Source: Ligustrum vulgare
Lineage: Eukaryota > Streptophyta > Magnoliopsida > Lamiales > Oleaceae
Direction: 5' to 3'
Length of the DNA stretch: 64,000 bases
Assembly: GCA_963555705.1 (NCBI GenBank)
Contig: OY743173.1
Location: 2,645,501-2,709,500 of the forward strand
Shown: positions 10,901 through 22,804 of the stretch, piece by piece
Layout: the number at the start of each line of letters is the position of its first letter
Numbering within the stretch: the first letter of the stretch is position 1
Notes under the pieces: model-generated
Told to the model about the DNA's origin: nothing
The model's input: the letters and a program-made list of their open reading frames with translations, nothing else
The model's database searches: none
Program-made: the position numbers and the translations under genes

Positions 10901-13900
10901 GCAGAAAAGATAGCTGCAAATCTGTACATGCTTAAAGGAAATACTCTACAAGAAGGAGAAGCATCTGTTGCATCGGCAGGTTCAGCAGAAGAATTAACAA
11001 TGATGTGGCACCGCAAACTTGGCCACATGTCTGAACGTGGTTTGAAAATTCTCTCTGAACAAGATCTTCTTCCAGGGCTCAAAAAGGTATCATTACCCTT
11101 TTGTGAGCATTGTGTCACTAGTAAGCAGCACAGATTGAAGTTTAGCACTTCTACTACTAGAAGTAAAGCTATTTTGGAGTTGGTTCATTCTGATGTTTGG
11201 AAAGCACCGGTTTTGTCCCTAGGAGGAGCAAAATATTTTGTATCTTTTATTGATGATTACTCCAGGAGATGTTGGGTGTATCCAATCAAGAAGAAGGCTG
11301 ATGTGTTCGAAGTCTTCAAAATCTACAAAGCGCGGATAGAACTTGAATCTGAGAAGAAGATCAAGTGTTTGAGGACGGACAATGGAGGAGAATATACTGG
11401 TAATGAATTTAATATTTTTTGTCAACAAGAAGGTATTAAAAGGCATTTCACGACGGCATATACTCCACAACAAAATGGAGTGGCAGAGCGGATGAACAGA
11501 ACATTGTTAGAAAGAACGAGAGCAATGTTGAGAACTGCAGGGTTAGCTAAATCATTTTGGGCTGAAGCAGTCAAAACCGCCTGTTATGTGATCAACCGGT
11601 CACCATCAACCGCGATTGATCTGAAGACGCCGATGGAGATGTGGACAGGGAAGCCAGCCGATTATTCTCACTTACATGTCTTTGGAAGTCCTGTGTACGT
11701 TATGTACAATGCCCAGGAAACATCAAAGTTGGATTCAAAATCCAGAAAATGCATTTTCTTGGGGTATGTTGATGGAATCAAGGGGTACCGCCTGTGGGAT
11801 CCCACTGCCCACAAGGTGATAATCAGCAGAGACGTGATATTCACGGAAGGCAAGGTACAAGAAAATGATAGCACTTTAAAAGAGCCAGAAACTACTACGG
11901 TTGAAGTTGAAGTTGAAAATAGAGAAGAACAAGAAGTCTGGGATTCTTCTGAAGCAGTACCGGAGCATGAAGAAGGAGAACAAGCTGAGTTTACAGTTCC
12001 TGAAATCAGACGATCAACTCGGGAGAGGAGAGAACCAGCTTGGCACTCTGAGTACATTATGGAGAGTAATGTTGCATACTGTCTACTGACGGAGGATGGA
12101 GAGCCATCAACTTTCCATGAGGCTTTAAATAGTCAAGAAGTTTCGCAGTGGATGGAAGCTATGCAGGATGAAATTGAGGCTCTTCATAAAAACAAGACAT
12201 GGGATCTTGTTTCGCTACCACAAGGAAGGAAAGCCATTGGAAATAAATGGGTCTACAAGATCAAACGTGATGGAAATAACCAAGTGGAGCGGTATCGTGC
12301 TAGACTGGTGGTAAAGGGATATGCTCAGAAAGAAGGCATTGACTTCAACGAAATATTCTCTCCTGTTGTTCGACTCACGACAATTCGAGTATTATTGGCG
12401 ATGTGTGCTACATTAGACTTGCACCTGGAGCAGTTAGATGTGAAAACTGCATTTCTTCATGGTGAGCTTGAAGAAGAAATTTATATGCTCCAACCAGAAG
12501 GTTTTGAAGAAAAAGGAAAAGAGAACTTGGTTTGCAGGTTGAACAAATCTCTATACGGTCTCAAACAGGCGCCGATGTGTTGGTATAAGAGATTTGATTC
12601 CTTCATCATGAGCCTTGGATACAACAGACTTAGTGCAGATCCTTGTGCTTATTGCAAGAGATTTGGTGATGGTAATTTCATTATCTTGCTGTTGTATGTT
12701 GACGACATGTTGGTAGCAGGCCCCAACAAAGATTGTCTCAAAGATTTGAAGGCACAGTTGGCTAGGGAGTTTGAAATGAAGGACTTGGGAACCGCAAACA
12801 AGATTCTAGGGATGCAAATTCACCGAGACAGAAATAATAGGAAGATTTGGCTTAGTCAGAAGAACTACTTGAAGAAAATCTTGCGACGCTTCAATATGCA
12901 AGATTGTAAGCCAATTTCTACCCCTCTTCTTATTAATTTCAAGTTATCCTCAAGTATGAGTCCTAGCAGTGAAGCGGAGAGGATGGAGATGTCTCGAGTA
13001 CCGTATGCATCAGCAGTGGGTAGCCTAATGTTTGCTATGATTTGTACAAGACCAGACATTGCACAAGCAGTGGGAGCGGTCAGTCGATATATGGCAAATC
13101 CTGGTAGAGAGCATTGGAATATGTTGAAGAGGATCCTAAGATATGTCAAGGGTACCTCAAATGTTGCATTATGCTATGGAGGATCAGAATTTAATGTTAG
13201 AGGCTATGTAAATTCAGATTATGCAGGTGATCCTGATAAAAGCAAGTCCACCACTGGATATGTGTTTACTCTTGCTGGAGGAGCTGTAAGCTGGGGTTCA
13301 AAACTGCAGTCTATCGTGGCTACTTCTACGACGGAAGCAGAATATGTGGCGGCTACACAAGCTAGCAAAGAGGCAATATGGTTGCAAATGTTAATGGAAG
13401 AACTCGGACACAAACAAGAGAAGATTTCTCTATTTTGTGATAGTCAGAGTGCTTTGTACTTAGCAAAGAATCCAGCATTTCATCCAAGGACGAAACATAT
13501 TAGAGTACAATATCACTTTGTACGAGAGAAGGTGGAAGAAGGAAGTGTGGATATCCAGAAGATCCATACGGAGGACAACCTAGCAGATATGTTCACAAAG
13601 CCGATCAACACTGATAAGTTCACATGGAGCCGATCCTCTATCGGCCTAGCAGAAGCATAAGCAGCATGAGAATGGCAAGTGTGGGAAGGATGACATGTTA
13701 CAACAAAAGTGACTTTAAGTGGGAGAAATGTGGAAAATAAAGACATTTTTGTTGAATTTGGTAAGCCACCATTAGCCAACAATTTAGTCTATGTTCACAC
13801 CTATTTGGTAAGCCACCATTAGCCTACAATCTAATCTATGTTCACACCTATTTTTCTTCCATCCATTGTTGATTTTTTGTCCAAACTTTCCCTATAAATA

Positions 13901-16900
13901 GAGGGCAAAACCTCAATGGAAAATGCACCAAGTAGAGAGGAAAATAGAGAGTGGAAGTAGTAGAGAGAAACATTTGTGAGTAGAGAGAAAATTAGAGAGA
14001 AATAAATTGTTTTCTCCTAAGTAATTTCCTACTTTGTTTTCTCCTATTACAAGAGAGGTTAAATATTGTTATCTCCTTGTATTTAGAGAGAATGTTGTTG
14101 TAATTCTCCTACTATAGTGAAATCCTCCTATACTTGCCCGTGGACGTAGCCATTATTGGTGAACCACGTAAATACTTGTGTTCCATTTAACCGCATTTTC
14201 TCAATTCCATTATACTTGTTGACCAACGCGATCCACGCCTTTCCTAACAGTGTCTAGTGTAGGCATATGCCAGCAATCAACTTTTGGGTCAGCCCATTTA
14301 ATTGTTTTAATTTTTTTTTTTGGGTAATTTTGCATGCACAGATTTTTTTTGTCAGCCCTTTAAACTTTGAAACTCATTTATCTAAGTGGAAATTACATGA
14401 AGTCCTACTTTTAAAGATCAAAATTCAAATATAAGAAAAAACTTAAATAACTTCAAATTTCAGGCGGTAAATAAAATTTTAAAAATTAATTAATAAATTA
14501 AAATAATCTAAAATTAAATTAAATACCCAATTCCACACAAAACTCTAACAATTTCCTCAATATTATCTATGTATCTCTCTCTCGCACTCTCACAATCTTG
14601 ACAGAGGCGCCACTTCCCCCACGACCACACCGCATGATAGCCGAACCCCGCCCTTGGTTCGAATGTCACCGACAAGACCACTATTGGCAGCCATGATTGC
14701 AAGGTTAATCGGAAGCTAGAGGCGGTGGCGATTTTGAAGGCAACAGGGACACCGTGATTTACCTAGAGACAGCGGTAACACATGTACGAGATCGAGCAGT
14801 GGCGGCACCGTTGCATCCATCAAGCAGTAGTGTCACTGCTACTATCAAGCAGCAATACCGCTGTACAGATCTAGCGACGGCGACGCCGCTTCTAGATCGG
14901 GTGGTGCTACTGCTTCGATATGGTGTTTTCGTGTAAATGGTGGTGGGGCTGCTTCGATCCGATGGTGTTTTACATTTAAGTGGTGGTTATGTCGGCATGA
15001 AGTGAGGGAGAGTCAGAGACGTGATGGTGGTGGGGGAGGGGGAGGGGGAGGGGGAGGGGGAGGGGGAGGGAGTGAGATTTTGATATTGAAATTTGGAGAT
15101 GGGGTAGAGAGTTTGCGGGTGGTGATGGAGGCCGCGACGATTGTGATGGCGGCATCGTGTTGCTGAAGTTCTGAACTGGTTGAAAACGATTGTGACGGTG
15201 GCATCGTGTTGCTTAACTTCTGAACTGGTAGTCTGGTTGTAAACATTGTACTACTTCTCTGTGACCATTAGGATATAAGATTGGATAAGAAACAGAGAAG
15301 TGATCCTAGCCACCAATGCTGAGAATTTTGCACTTCTCACCTCTCATGCGTCTAGAACCTAGTTCATTGTGACTTAAGAACGTTCGTGACCTAATAATTT
15401 GATACATAGTGACCTAAAAACAATTCAAATTCGATTAGTTTAATATTTTATGATCTACTGATTTAATAAGTTGCGACCCTTAAATCAGTTTTGACTTAAA
15501 ATTTTTTATTGTGACCTGAAATTAAATTCAATTTGTGACCTACGCTTTTTTCTCGTGACATTAAAATAAGTTTTACTAGCTGTGATCTTGAAATAATTTG
15601 TGACCTTATAAATGATGATTGTGACTAAAACATTTTGTATTTTTTGACTCGAGATTTTATAGTGCAGTGACCTTCATATTTATAATAATAAAATATATAT
15701 AATTATTTAATTTAATTAATTAATCTTAATTACAATATGATTTTTGAAATTATATAAGTTTCATCTCAATTTTGAAATTTACATTTATAATCACCTTATT
15801 TATGTATTTTTCCCTTTATCTAAAAGAACAATTGAAATTGATCAAATAATTGACTCAATTTTAGTTTAACTAAATTTGTAATTTAGACCCAATTCTCACC
15901 CTAAGTTGAAAATGTGAAATGTGAAACCTGAAATTCAAAATCGTGATTACACCACCCATAGTGATGGCAATGAGTCGGGTTTGCCAAACCCGTACCCTAC
16001 CCACTAAATATTTACAACCTCCATACCCTACCCATATACCCATTTAAAAATTGCGGGTCGGAGGCGGGTTTGCTTCTATACCCATTTAAAACCCATTACT
16101 AATTATTTATTTTTTATTATTATTTTAGGCTATAAATAGGTTATAGGTGCTCCGGATTAACTTGAATCAGTTAAATATTGGGCTTCACTTGAATTTGAGT
16201 TGAAAAAAGTTTGTTATATGTTGAAATTATACAAGCGAATTTGAACAATTTTTTTAGACGTTAACAAAGTCAATAGTTTAAACATATTAAGGTTTAGACG
16301 ATAACAATGTCAATAGATATTTGTATTCTATTTTTAATATTTTTTTTAAATAATCACTTTTGTTTTAAATTTTATAATTTTTTAAGGAAATTAATGGGTA
16401 TGCGGGTCGGGTATGGGTATTGTAGTACAACCCACACCCGACCCATACCCATGTCGGGTTTTAAAATTTACCTCCACACCCTACCCACGAACCCATTTAG
16501 TCGGGTAATCCCCGCTCATTTATGTCGGGTCTTCATCGGGTATCGGGTTCGTGGGTATTATTGCCATCCCTAACCACCCATGAGGCTTTGACCCTATTCA
16601 TTAAAAAAAAAAAAAAAAAAATTCGGGGGCGGACTCGGAAAGTCCACCTCCGCCTACACTGAACAAAAATCCTGGGTCCGCTATGATAACCCTTATCCTA
16701 ATACTAAGTATCAGATAAACCCATCTTAAAGAGAATAGAAATGCAAACAAATGAGTTCAAAAACATGAATTACACAAACTTTAGAAAATTCTAATTTATC
16801 AATTGTTGATTCAGTTTCACAATGAAAAAGATGTACGCGCACAATTATTATTAATAAGTAAAACAAGAAGACAAGCTAGTGGTAATGAAATTTTTGCAGA

Positions 16901-18953
16901 AAACCAACAAAAAAAATGAGGAATCCCTTCAATTGTGAAATTAGTTACGGGGGAGGAGTTGTAAAAGAATGATCAGTAACAAATACACATATATACCTGG
17001 TAAAATTGCACAACTGGTACTTTTTTTCCACTGCCTACAGACGGAGCTTCATTATCTGATGAAAGAACCCAGTCATTGCCTAATTTATCAGATGATCAAA
17101 CGGTTAACAATAAGGCCAAAAGAAATAAAAGTGACATAACAATTAAACTATGACATTAGTCAAACATTAGAAACAACTTCGTCATTTGACATGTCCTTAC
17201 AGTTACTCATGTTGCTGTTTTCATGAGACTCTGTTGGAAATGCGCCAAAAACGTCATTATAATGGTCAATAATATCATCTTCCTTGTTCTCGGCCATTTG
17301 AACGTCATTAACGGTATATTCAATCTTATCTGGAACTGTTTCTCCACCTATAGAAGATTTCTTACTTTTATTTGGATCAGATTCGTTTCTCCCCATTTCG
17401 AAGATTGACAAGTCTTGTAAATAGGATCTGTCTTCTCCTTGATTGTATCCAGTATAGGTGTTGAGCATAGAAACTGGATCATCCATGATTATAGTTGTGG
17501 GAGGAAAATGCCTCTTTTCAAAGTGACTGTCATAATTTGAAGCTGCTGGCGATTTTGGAACCCTTTGTTCGCGCCGCAATGCTGATCCAGATGCAACTGA
17601 ATTGCTTGATCTGGGCTTACTTCTTGGATTTTTTCTAAGTTTTTGAGATGGCTCATCCGGAGTAATTGCTCCTTCTTCTTCTTCTTCTTCTTTCCTTGAC
17701 CTTTTTCCCAGTCTAACCTTCCCCAAATTCTGCCTCTTCTTCCCTTGAGCTTTTGAAAGGCTTTGATCGCGCTGAAGTTCTGACACGGACGCAATTGAAG
17801 AACTTGATCTGGGCTTAAATTTCAATATTTCACACCCACTTTTTCCATATATTCGGACGAAAAAGTGATAATCCCTGGTGTAGGAAATTATCAAAAGTGC
17901 TCCAACTTCCAGACAATGGTCTACTGCGAATTTATGCCATCCATTTTGGATGGCCGGGTAACCATCAACCATTGAAACCGTTACCGGCCACAGTTGCCCG
18001 GTCGAGTCCTCCAGAAAACTTGGTTTATCAATCACGTTTGGCTCTCTTTGAAAAAAATCAGGAGTCAAGTACTGCACGTGAATTAGAAATTTTAGAAGAC
18101 GTATTTTTTCAAATAATAGATGTCTGCATGGAAAAGTTTGTGTACCACATATGTTAGGAAGAATTCAGTTTTATACTCACTTCGTCCCGTAAAGATAGTC
18201 CCCTACTCATTTTCTCACAGATTAAGAAATTTCAATTAATGTTGTTGTAAAAATAAACTTTACAATCCATATTCCTAATATACCCCTAATAAATTTTGTA
18301 GTTTCCCACAAAATTGAAAAAATATAAATTCATTTAGACTAATAAAAAATACATTAAATAAGGACAAAATGAGGCATACAATATAAACTCCACTCTCATA
18401 AAAAAAGTGGAATATCTTTTTGGGATGGACGAAAAATGAATAGTAAACATCTTTATGGGACGGAGGGAGTATAACGTATCAATTCGAACATATATTTTTT
18501 GACATAGGACCAACAGAAAGCATGCATTCATGGAGAAAAATAGCCAAGAATATTGATCGAGCTACTATATTTTACTCATTTGAAGTTTTGCAGTCAAGAC
18601 ATGAGTATAACTGGATCTAAATTGCACACACTGTGCTGCCATGGGAAGAAACAGAGAATAAAAATGTGCACACAATAGTTACACAGTTGTTGAACAAAAA
18701 GATTCATGCAGTCAAATTGGGGTTGGAATGCAAAAATAGAGAGGCAGGAAACTGATAATTGCCCTAAAGGTTACCCTATAGAAAGCTAAAACAAAGGCAT
18801 GTAGTGATAAATTACACTAGGAGATAGTAAACAATAGAAACTGTTTGATACCAAAACTTTTAAATAGTCATCGTGGACCATGATTTTGAAGAAGCGGGTG
18901 ACAGTAGGCGATGCGTTTTTCGGGTTTTGACACACTTCACCATCGCGAACCAT
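7956..18953 (-). CDS. REM-like B3 domain protein, copy A
   Basis: Spliced model: 18852-18953, 17201-18071, 16997-17079, 7956-8204 (434 codons, all junctions GT/AG and in frame). The start is the ATG at 18953, conserved with copy B (MVRD). The first B3 domain spans residues 19-113 (RFFKIM, then LEDSTGQLWPV, GWHKFAVDHCLEVG, IYGKSG), split by an intron at the same place as in copy B. A basic, acidic linker follows (SRKEEEEEE). The second B3 domain is incomplete. The third exon starts like exon 3 of copy B and ends like exon 5 of copy C, and the residues that open the second B3 domain in copy B are lost. The last exon keeps NNQLIFLRDSVGRLWPV. B3 domains bind DNA; REM proteins act in the nucleus, often in reproductive development. 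The last intron is 8.8 kb and full of transposons. Family is sure; function of this copy is doubtful. Confidence 0.7.
9043..9563 (+). repeat. 5' LTR of Copia-1
   Basis: It starts TGTGGAAAATAAAG and ends CTTTCCTAACA. It contains a 47-bp internal tandem duplication (9072-9118 and 9119-9165). Downstream is a TATA-like ctataaat at 9206-9213 and a run of tagagaga purine repeats at 9247-9325. Confidence 0.95.
9206..9213 (+). promoter_or_regulatory. TATA-like box of the Copia-1 LTR
   Basis: ccctataaatag in the 5' LTR lies just downstream of the duplicated 47-bp block. It is the likely start point for full-length Copia-1 RNA. The assignment is by motif and position. Confidence 0.55.
9566..9578 (+). 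other. primer-binding site, initiator-Met tRNA
   Basis: TGGTATCAGAGCC lies 2 bases after the 5' LTR. It is the standard copia primer-binding sequence, complementary to the 3' end of initiator methionine tRNA. Confidence 0.95.
9722..10855 (+). pseudogene. Copia-1 gag-protease part of broken polyprotein
   Basis: 377 codons from an ATG. The N-terminal half is a UBN2-type copia Gag (FSLWKMRIKAVLRKD, then NEIWDTLTKLYEAKS). A CCHC zinc knuckle follows at about residue 223 (CHYCGKKGHLKRDC, CX2CX4HX4C). The aspartic protease motif is LIDSGATWHM at about 291. The frame ends at TAA 10853-10855. The next frame starts 10 bases later in the same phase, so gag and pol are one polyprotein cut by a single stop codon. 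Whether the stop is read through cannot be told from sequence. Confidence 0.9.
10865..13660 (+). pseudogene. Copia-1 integrase, reverse transcriptase and RNase H
   Basis: 931 codons in the same frame as gag. The GAG-pre-integrase domain (MWHRKLGHMSERGL, with HX..CEHC zinc ligands) is followed by the integrase core with D, D and E in HSDVW, RTDNGGEY and NGVAERMNRT. Reverse transcriptase has QLDVKTAFLHG and the YVDD box (LLLYVDDMLVAG). RNase H has STTEAEY and the tail DMFTKPI. At codon 13211-13213 the first catalytic aspartate of the GYxDSDxAGD motif is asparagine. With the upstream stop this suggests the copy is not self-sufficient. Confidence 0.9.
13718..13728 (+). other. polypurine tract of Copia-1
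   Basis: AAGTGGGAGAA directly precedes the 3' LTR, the expected place for plus-strand priming. Confidence 0.85.
13729..14249 (+). repeat. 3' LTR of Copia-1
   Basis: Base-for-base identical to the 5' LTR by eye over 521 bp, including the 47-bp internal duplication. It is followed by target duplication GTGTC at 14250-14254. Confidence 0.95.
15032..15070 (+). repeat. (GGGGGA)n microsatellite
   Basis: Six or more runs of five G separated by single A. It can form G-quadruplexes on the plus strand. The proline-rich reverse frame over it is an artefact. Confidence 0.9.
15258..15675. repeat. dispersed GTGACCT motif field
   Basis: About a dozen copies of gtgacct or one-base variants occur in 420 bases (near 15260, 15387, 15410, 15473, 15509, 15533, 15553, 15580, 15598, 15620, 15664), each followed by A-rich DNA. 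Such motif fields are typical of subterminal transposase-binding regions, here inside the hAT-like element. That role is inferred. Confidence 0.55.
15960..16572. mobile_element. MULE-like MITE with GGGTATGGG repeats
   Basis: A perfect 9-bp target duplication ACCACCCAT flanks it (15951-15959 and 16573-16581). The ends are AGTGATGGCAAT and the complement of AGGGATGGCAAT. Interior ends carry CGGGT/ACCCG-type repeats facing each other, the same design as the elements at 1629 and 32843. It is nested in the hAT-like element. Confidence 0.75.
18176..18469. mobile_element. Stowaway-type MITE in intron 1 of B3 copy A
   Basis: The right end read on the minus strand is CTCCCTCCGTCCCATAAAGA, the classic Stowaway terminus. 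The left end is CTCACTTCGTCCCGTAAAGA. Both are flanked by TA. The equivalent intron of copy B has an uninterrupted site near 51305. Confidence 0.85.
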
Positions 18954-21910
18954 ATTTTTTGTCCAGTGAAGACTTTGTTCTTCAAAGAACCTGATTTGCA
19001 CAAAATTCACGAAGTATACTTAATTAGTTAATTAGAACAAACAGGAGATAATAAGAAAAAATTACAGGGCATTAAAAATCAGACTAGAAGCGTAAATGCG
19101 TAGAATTACTCAACATGGAGAAAAAATTCTATTTCATAAATATATGTGTGTCTTAAAATTAACTTCTATGTTGTCCTTTCCTCCCTTGGCTCAGCTGACC
19201 GCTGACAATCACAATAGAAGAACACTTTTATTGACACAAAAATAAATCACTCAATACAATATTTTTCTCATCCTCCAACTTCTCCATATGCAAAGAAAAA
19301 AAATGTGTTTTTTTTTCTTATATAATAATTCCAATCATATTTTTCCCCTTTTCTAATTGGTATTACATCTAAAGAAAACACCCCTAATTTAATTTGACCA
19401 CTTATCTTTTCTAGCCAAACAAGAATTCTTTATTCTGCAAATTTGGGTCAATCCCAACACCTTGACCCTATTCTTTCCAACCAATCTCGCCTTATTATGG
19501 AGACTTCCTACTTAGTGTAGCTGACTTGATGAACCAAAATGGAAAGTAAAGATTAATGTTGATGCAACGTAAAGTTATGTCATGGACTTTGTTGACAACA
19601 AAATCTAGTAGGACCTGGAATCAACATGTCTCAGCTCCTCCCCTTAAATACGTGGACTTTCTGCAGGCTTGGACAAACGGTCAGTGTACAATGGAAGCCG
19701 GGATGACTCCCGCTTGCACTTTGATGCTCAAGTCAGGACTCATCGTGAGTAAATATAATTGGATATGGAAAATATAAGTATGTAAAAGAGAGAAAGGGGA
19801 GTGAGATTTGTTTATTGTGTGTAAAGTATTGAGTCGCTAACCTTTTTCTTGGAGGAAACTGTGATTAATTTATAGAAGAAGTTGATGTCAAGGATCGTGA
19901 CGTGTGTTACGCTTTATATGTTAGGATTTTATAATTGAAAACTCTGTGAACAACTGATTGAATTGAACATTTACAAAAGTGAAGGACTTAGGTGCAATTT
20001 TTGTATAGATGATAAGGTAGGTAAGGGTTGGGTTAAAAGAGGAGGCTGAAATTCGGAAGCTACAGATCACTCTCACATCACGCTAGAGCGTAATTTCTAG
20101 AACCCTATAGCTCGAGTTATGCTGTTATTAAACTCGAGTAGTCCATGCCCAGAAACAACATGCACAAATCAAGCTTGAATAGCGCTTGAGCGGTCCTTAA
20201 GGAAAAAATGACCGCTTGAATTCAGCTCGATCAATCGACGGTCAGAACGTGCCCTAAGTCAGGTTTTAACCTATTTTTCGTTTCCCATATCATTCTACTA
20301 TATATACCAAGCCTATGCACAAAATTCTGACTATTATTGTCTAGTTTTTAGAGCCTTAACATGTACACATATCATATACTTGATCCTATGATTTGATGAT
20401 CCAATAACCAAATTTACCATTGATTGAATCCATATTTTTCTTGTGATCCAACAACCCGAATTAGGAAAACATCAATTGTTCATAATCAAATACTTGACAT
20501 CCTTTGACATAAGGATTACTTCTTCAATTGTGAAACTTTAGAGTTGCTGGAGGTTGAAGAAGGTTGGACTACAAGCACAAGAAGTTAACAGGAACGGAGA
20601 ATTCTTGGGGTATCCACTTGGAAGAAGCATCAAGATCTGGAAGTCGTTAGAGGTAGCTGTATCTTGGGTTAAAATGGGTAGATTTGCGTTGTCTAACAAG
20701 GGACGCTTGATAAATTTAACTATAATCAAAATTACTTATAGTGGAGGTAACTAGTTTGGTCCGGAAGTTTTTTCCAAGTTGGGTTTCGCTGTCATCATAT
20801 TGTGTGTTGTTTACTGCTTCATAATATTTTTCCTTGGCATTCAAACTTAGGAAAATTGGACTTGTTTGTTTAACCATCTAGAAACTATTAAAAATGAACC
20901 ATTAAAAGTGACGATTTCGTTTTTAATAGTGACTTTTTAGCACATAAGGTCGAACTTTGGGGTGTCCCAAAACTTTCACGTGACATGTTCCCTACCTTTC
21001 ATGAGGTAAACATTTCTTTGATAATAATCATCATTATCTACTATAGGGTTACGGCTACTATCACAGATGACCTTGAAGACATTGTCACATCAAGCTGCCT
21101 CTTGTAGACGGGTCACATCTCTCTAACACACTGATCAGTCTTATCACATTTCTGGAGTGTGGACTCTATTATAATCAGTCCAAATTCATATGTGGCAAAA
21201 GAAGGTTTTAAGGCTTCGGCATATGGCCGGACTGATGAGTCCAGCTCTATGAGCCCAGGCGATGACTAGTTACCAGCAGATCCTACGTAGGCCTTTTATG
21301 GATGATGTGTCAAGTCCATTTAGATATGATCGTAATAAACTCTATAGAATTAGAATTATTTGTAGGAACATGATTAGGGGTGAAATGGTTATTGCAATCT
21401 CCAAATCAGTTTGGGGTGAAATTTTTGCTCATGCAGCTGAATGTATGTATATACTAGAAGGCATAAAATTTAATGCTGACACGACATTGTGAGTGTGGTG
21501 GTTGATAGCAGAAACACCACGGCTGCTGTACACATTCCTAATCAGAATAGTGTGTGAATTGACAATCATTCGATCCCCATTTTAAACAACATTTATACAT
21601 ATGCCAATAAGATCCCAAAGTGGATGACCGACTCATTCTATACTAGAAATAATCGCACATAATCCTTTGATAACATGGATTCTATTTCTCAATGATATTT
21701 CACAATCCAGACAATTGACTCAATCCTGTGAAGTTCATTGATATCTTCCTTTTATAAAGAAAATTGACTTCGATTATTGAATAAACCACGTCACTTCTGC
21801 TTCTATTGTAACACAAGATTCCCTTTTCCATGGAAAAGTCCTATATCTATAATTATGATTTTACATATATATGGAGAATTCCTCAATATCTTGTCCATTC
21901 ACAACATAAA

Positions 21911-22075
21911 GCCCCTATTTGATACCAAATAAAATTCAGATTTTAATATAAGTCAAAGTCAACAATCAATCTTAACCACGTATTTCATTGGACCCATAAC
22001 TTTTCAACCACATATCTCATCAAATTTTATTAAAATCTACTACAAATCAAATTTTAACCTCCACTAAACAGGGGC
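21911..22075. mobile_element. 165-bp MITE-like element, GCCCCTATTTG ends
   Basis: It begins GCCCCTATTTGATACC and ends with the complement of GCCCCTGTTTAGTGG, giving imperfect terminal inverted repeats. No clear target duplication was found. Confidence 0.5.
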
Positions 22076-22804
22076 CAAATATTTTCCTTGTGCATCAGTA
22101 AAAACAAACATGATTTTAGGGTGACTATCTCATGAATCAAGTTACGGGTATCTAACATATTCATACATAACTATTTTTCATAAAGTGGTGACGAAATGTA
22201 TAATTTGTACAAATCTTTTTATTTTTCAAATTGCTACAATCCATTAATTCGTAGAACTATTTACTCAATCGCAGATATTTCTAAAACACCTTTAAGAGAT
22301 GGACAAATAGTCAATTTTGTAAGAACTTATTGTCAACCACTTTCAAATATGATTTATTTGATTTCAAAAGGATAGAACTTGCATTAATATCTCAATTTCA
22401 ATTAAAAAATGAGTTTGATTCACACTCCATTATTTGAGAAATATTACCATCCCAAAAAGAGGAAAAAAAATGGAGTCTTTCTCTAAAGAGTGAGTTTTTT
22501 TTTTTTCTCAATCCTAAACTTGTTGATATCCGCCTCTACGACGCCTTCGCCATATTGTTTTGATGATTTCGACGAACTTTTGGTTTCCATAGGCAAAGAA
22601 AGTGAGTGTTTAGAGATTTGAAGATATAATTGTAGGTTTTTATGCGATAACAGGGAGAGAAAAATGAAGCATTAGGATTGTTGGAAAGAGTTCTTCGGCT
22701 GTCAAGTGCGTGTGTCGAGAAGAGGGGGAGGGGACGGCGCAACTGGGAAGTAAAAAATTAGAGAATGGGTATTAGGGTTCTATGGAGATGGGAATGCGGT
22801 GATT

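Larger units (their letters stand above)
9043..14249 (+). mobile_element. Copia-1, recent Tnt1/Tork-like Ty1-copia retrotransposon
   Basis: A complete element of 5207 bp: identical 521-bp LTRs (9043-9563 and 13729-14249), target duplication GTGTC (9038-9042 and 14250-14254), primer-binding site and polypurine tract. The order gag, protease, integrase, reverse transcriptase, RNase H is that of Ty1-copia. Zero differences between the LTRs mean insertion very recently. The coding region is nevertheless broken by one in-frame stop (10853-10855), and RNase H has a substitution at a catalytic aspartate. Confidence 0.95.
9025..16681. mobile_element. hAT-like non-autonomous element, interrupted by Copia-1
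   Basis: It sits in the last intron of copy A. The flanks TATGATCA (9017-9024) and TATGATAA (16682-16689) form an 8-bp duplication with one mismatch. Copy C has an uninterrupted TATAATAA at about 3674. The ends TGGCACCCATG and the complement of GCGGACCCAGG are weak inverted repeats. The right end resembles the hAT-type MITE at 49374 (GGATCCAG...GGGCGG). Without Copia-1 the element is about 2.4 kb. It contains a GGGGGA repeat, a GTGACCT repeat field and a nested MULE-like MITE. No transposase was seen. Confidence 0.5.

Noticed and set aside
15013..15246. Reverse frame with a long polyproline tail
   Set aside because: It is the translation of the (GGGGGA)n microsatellite.
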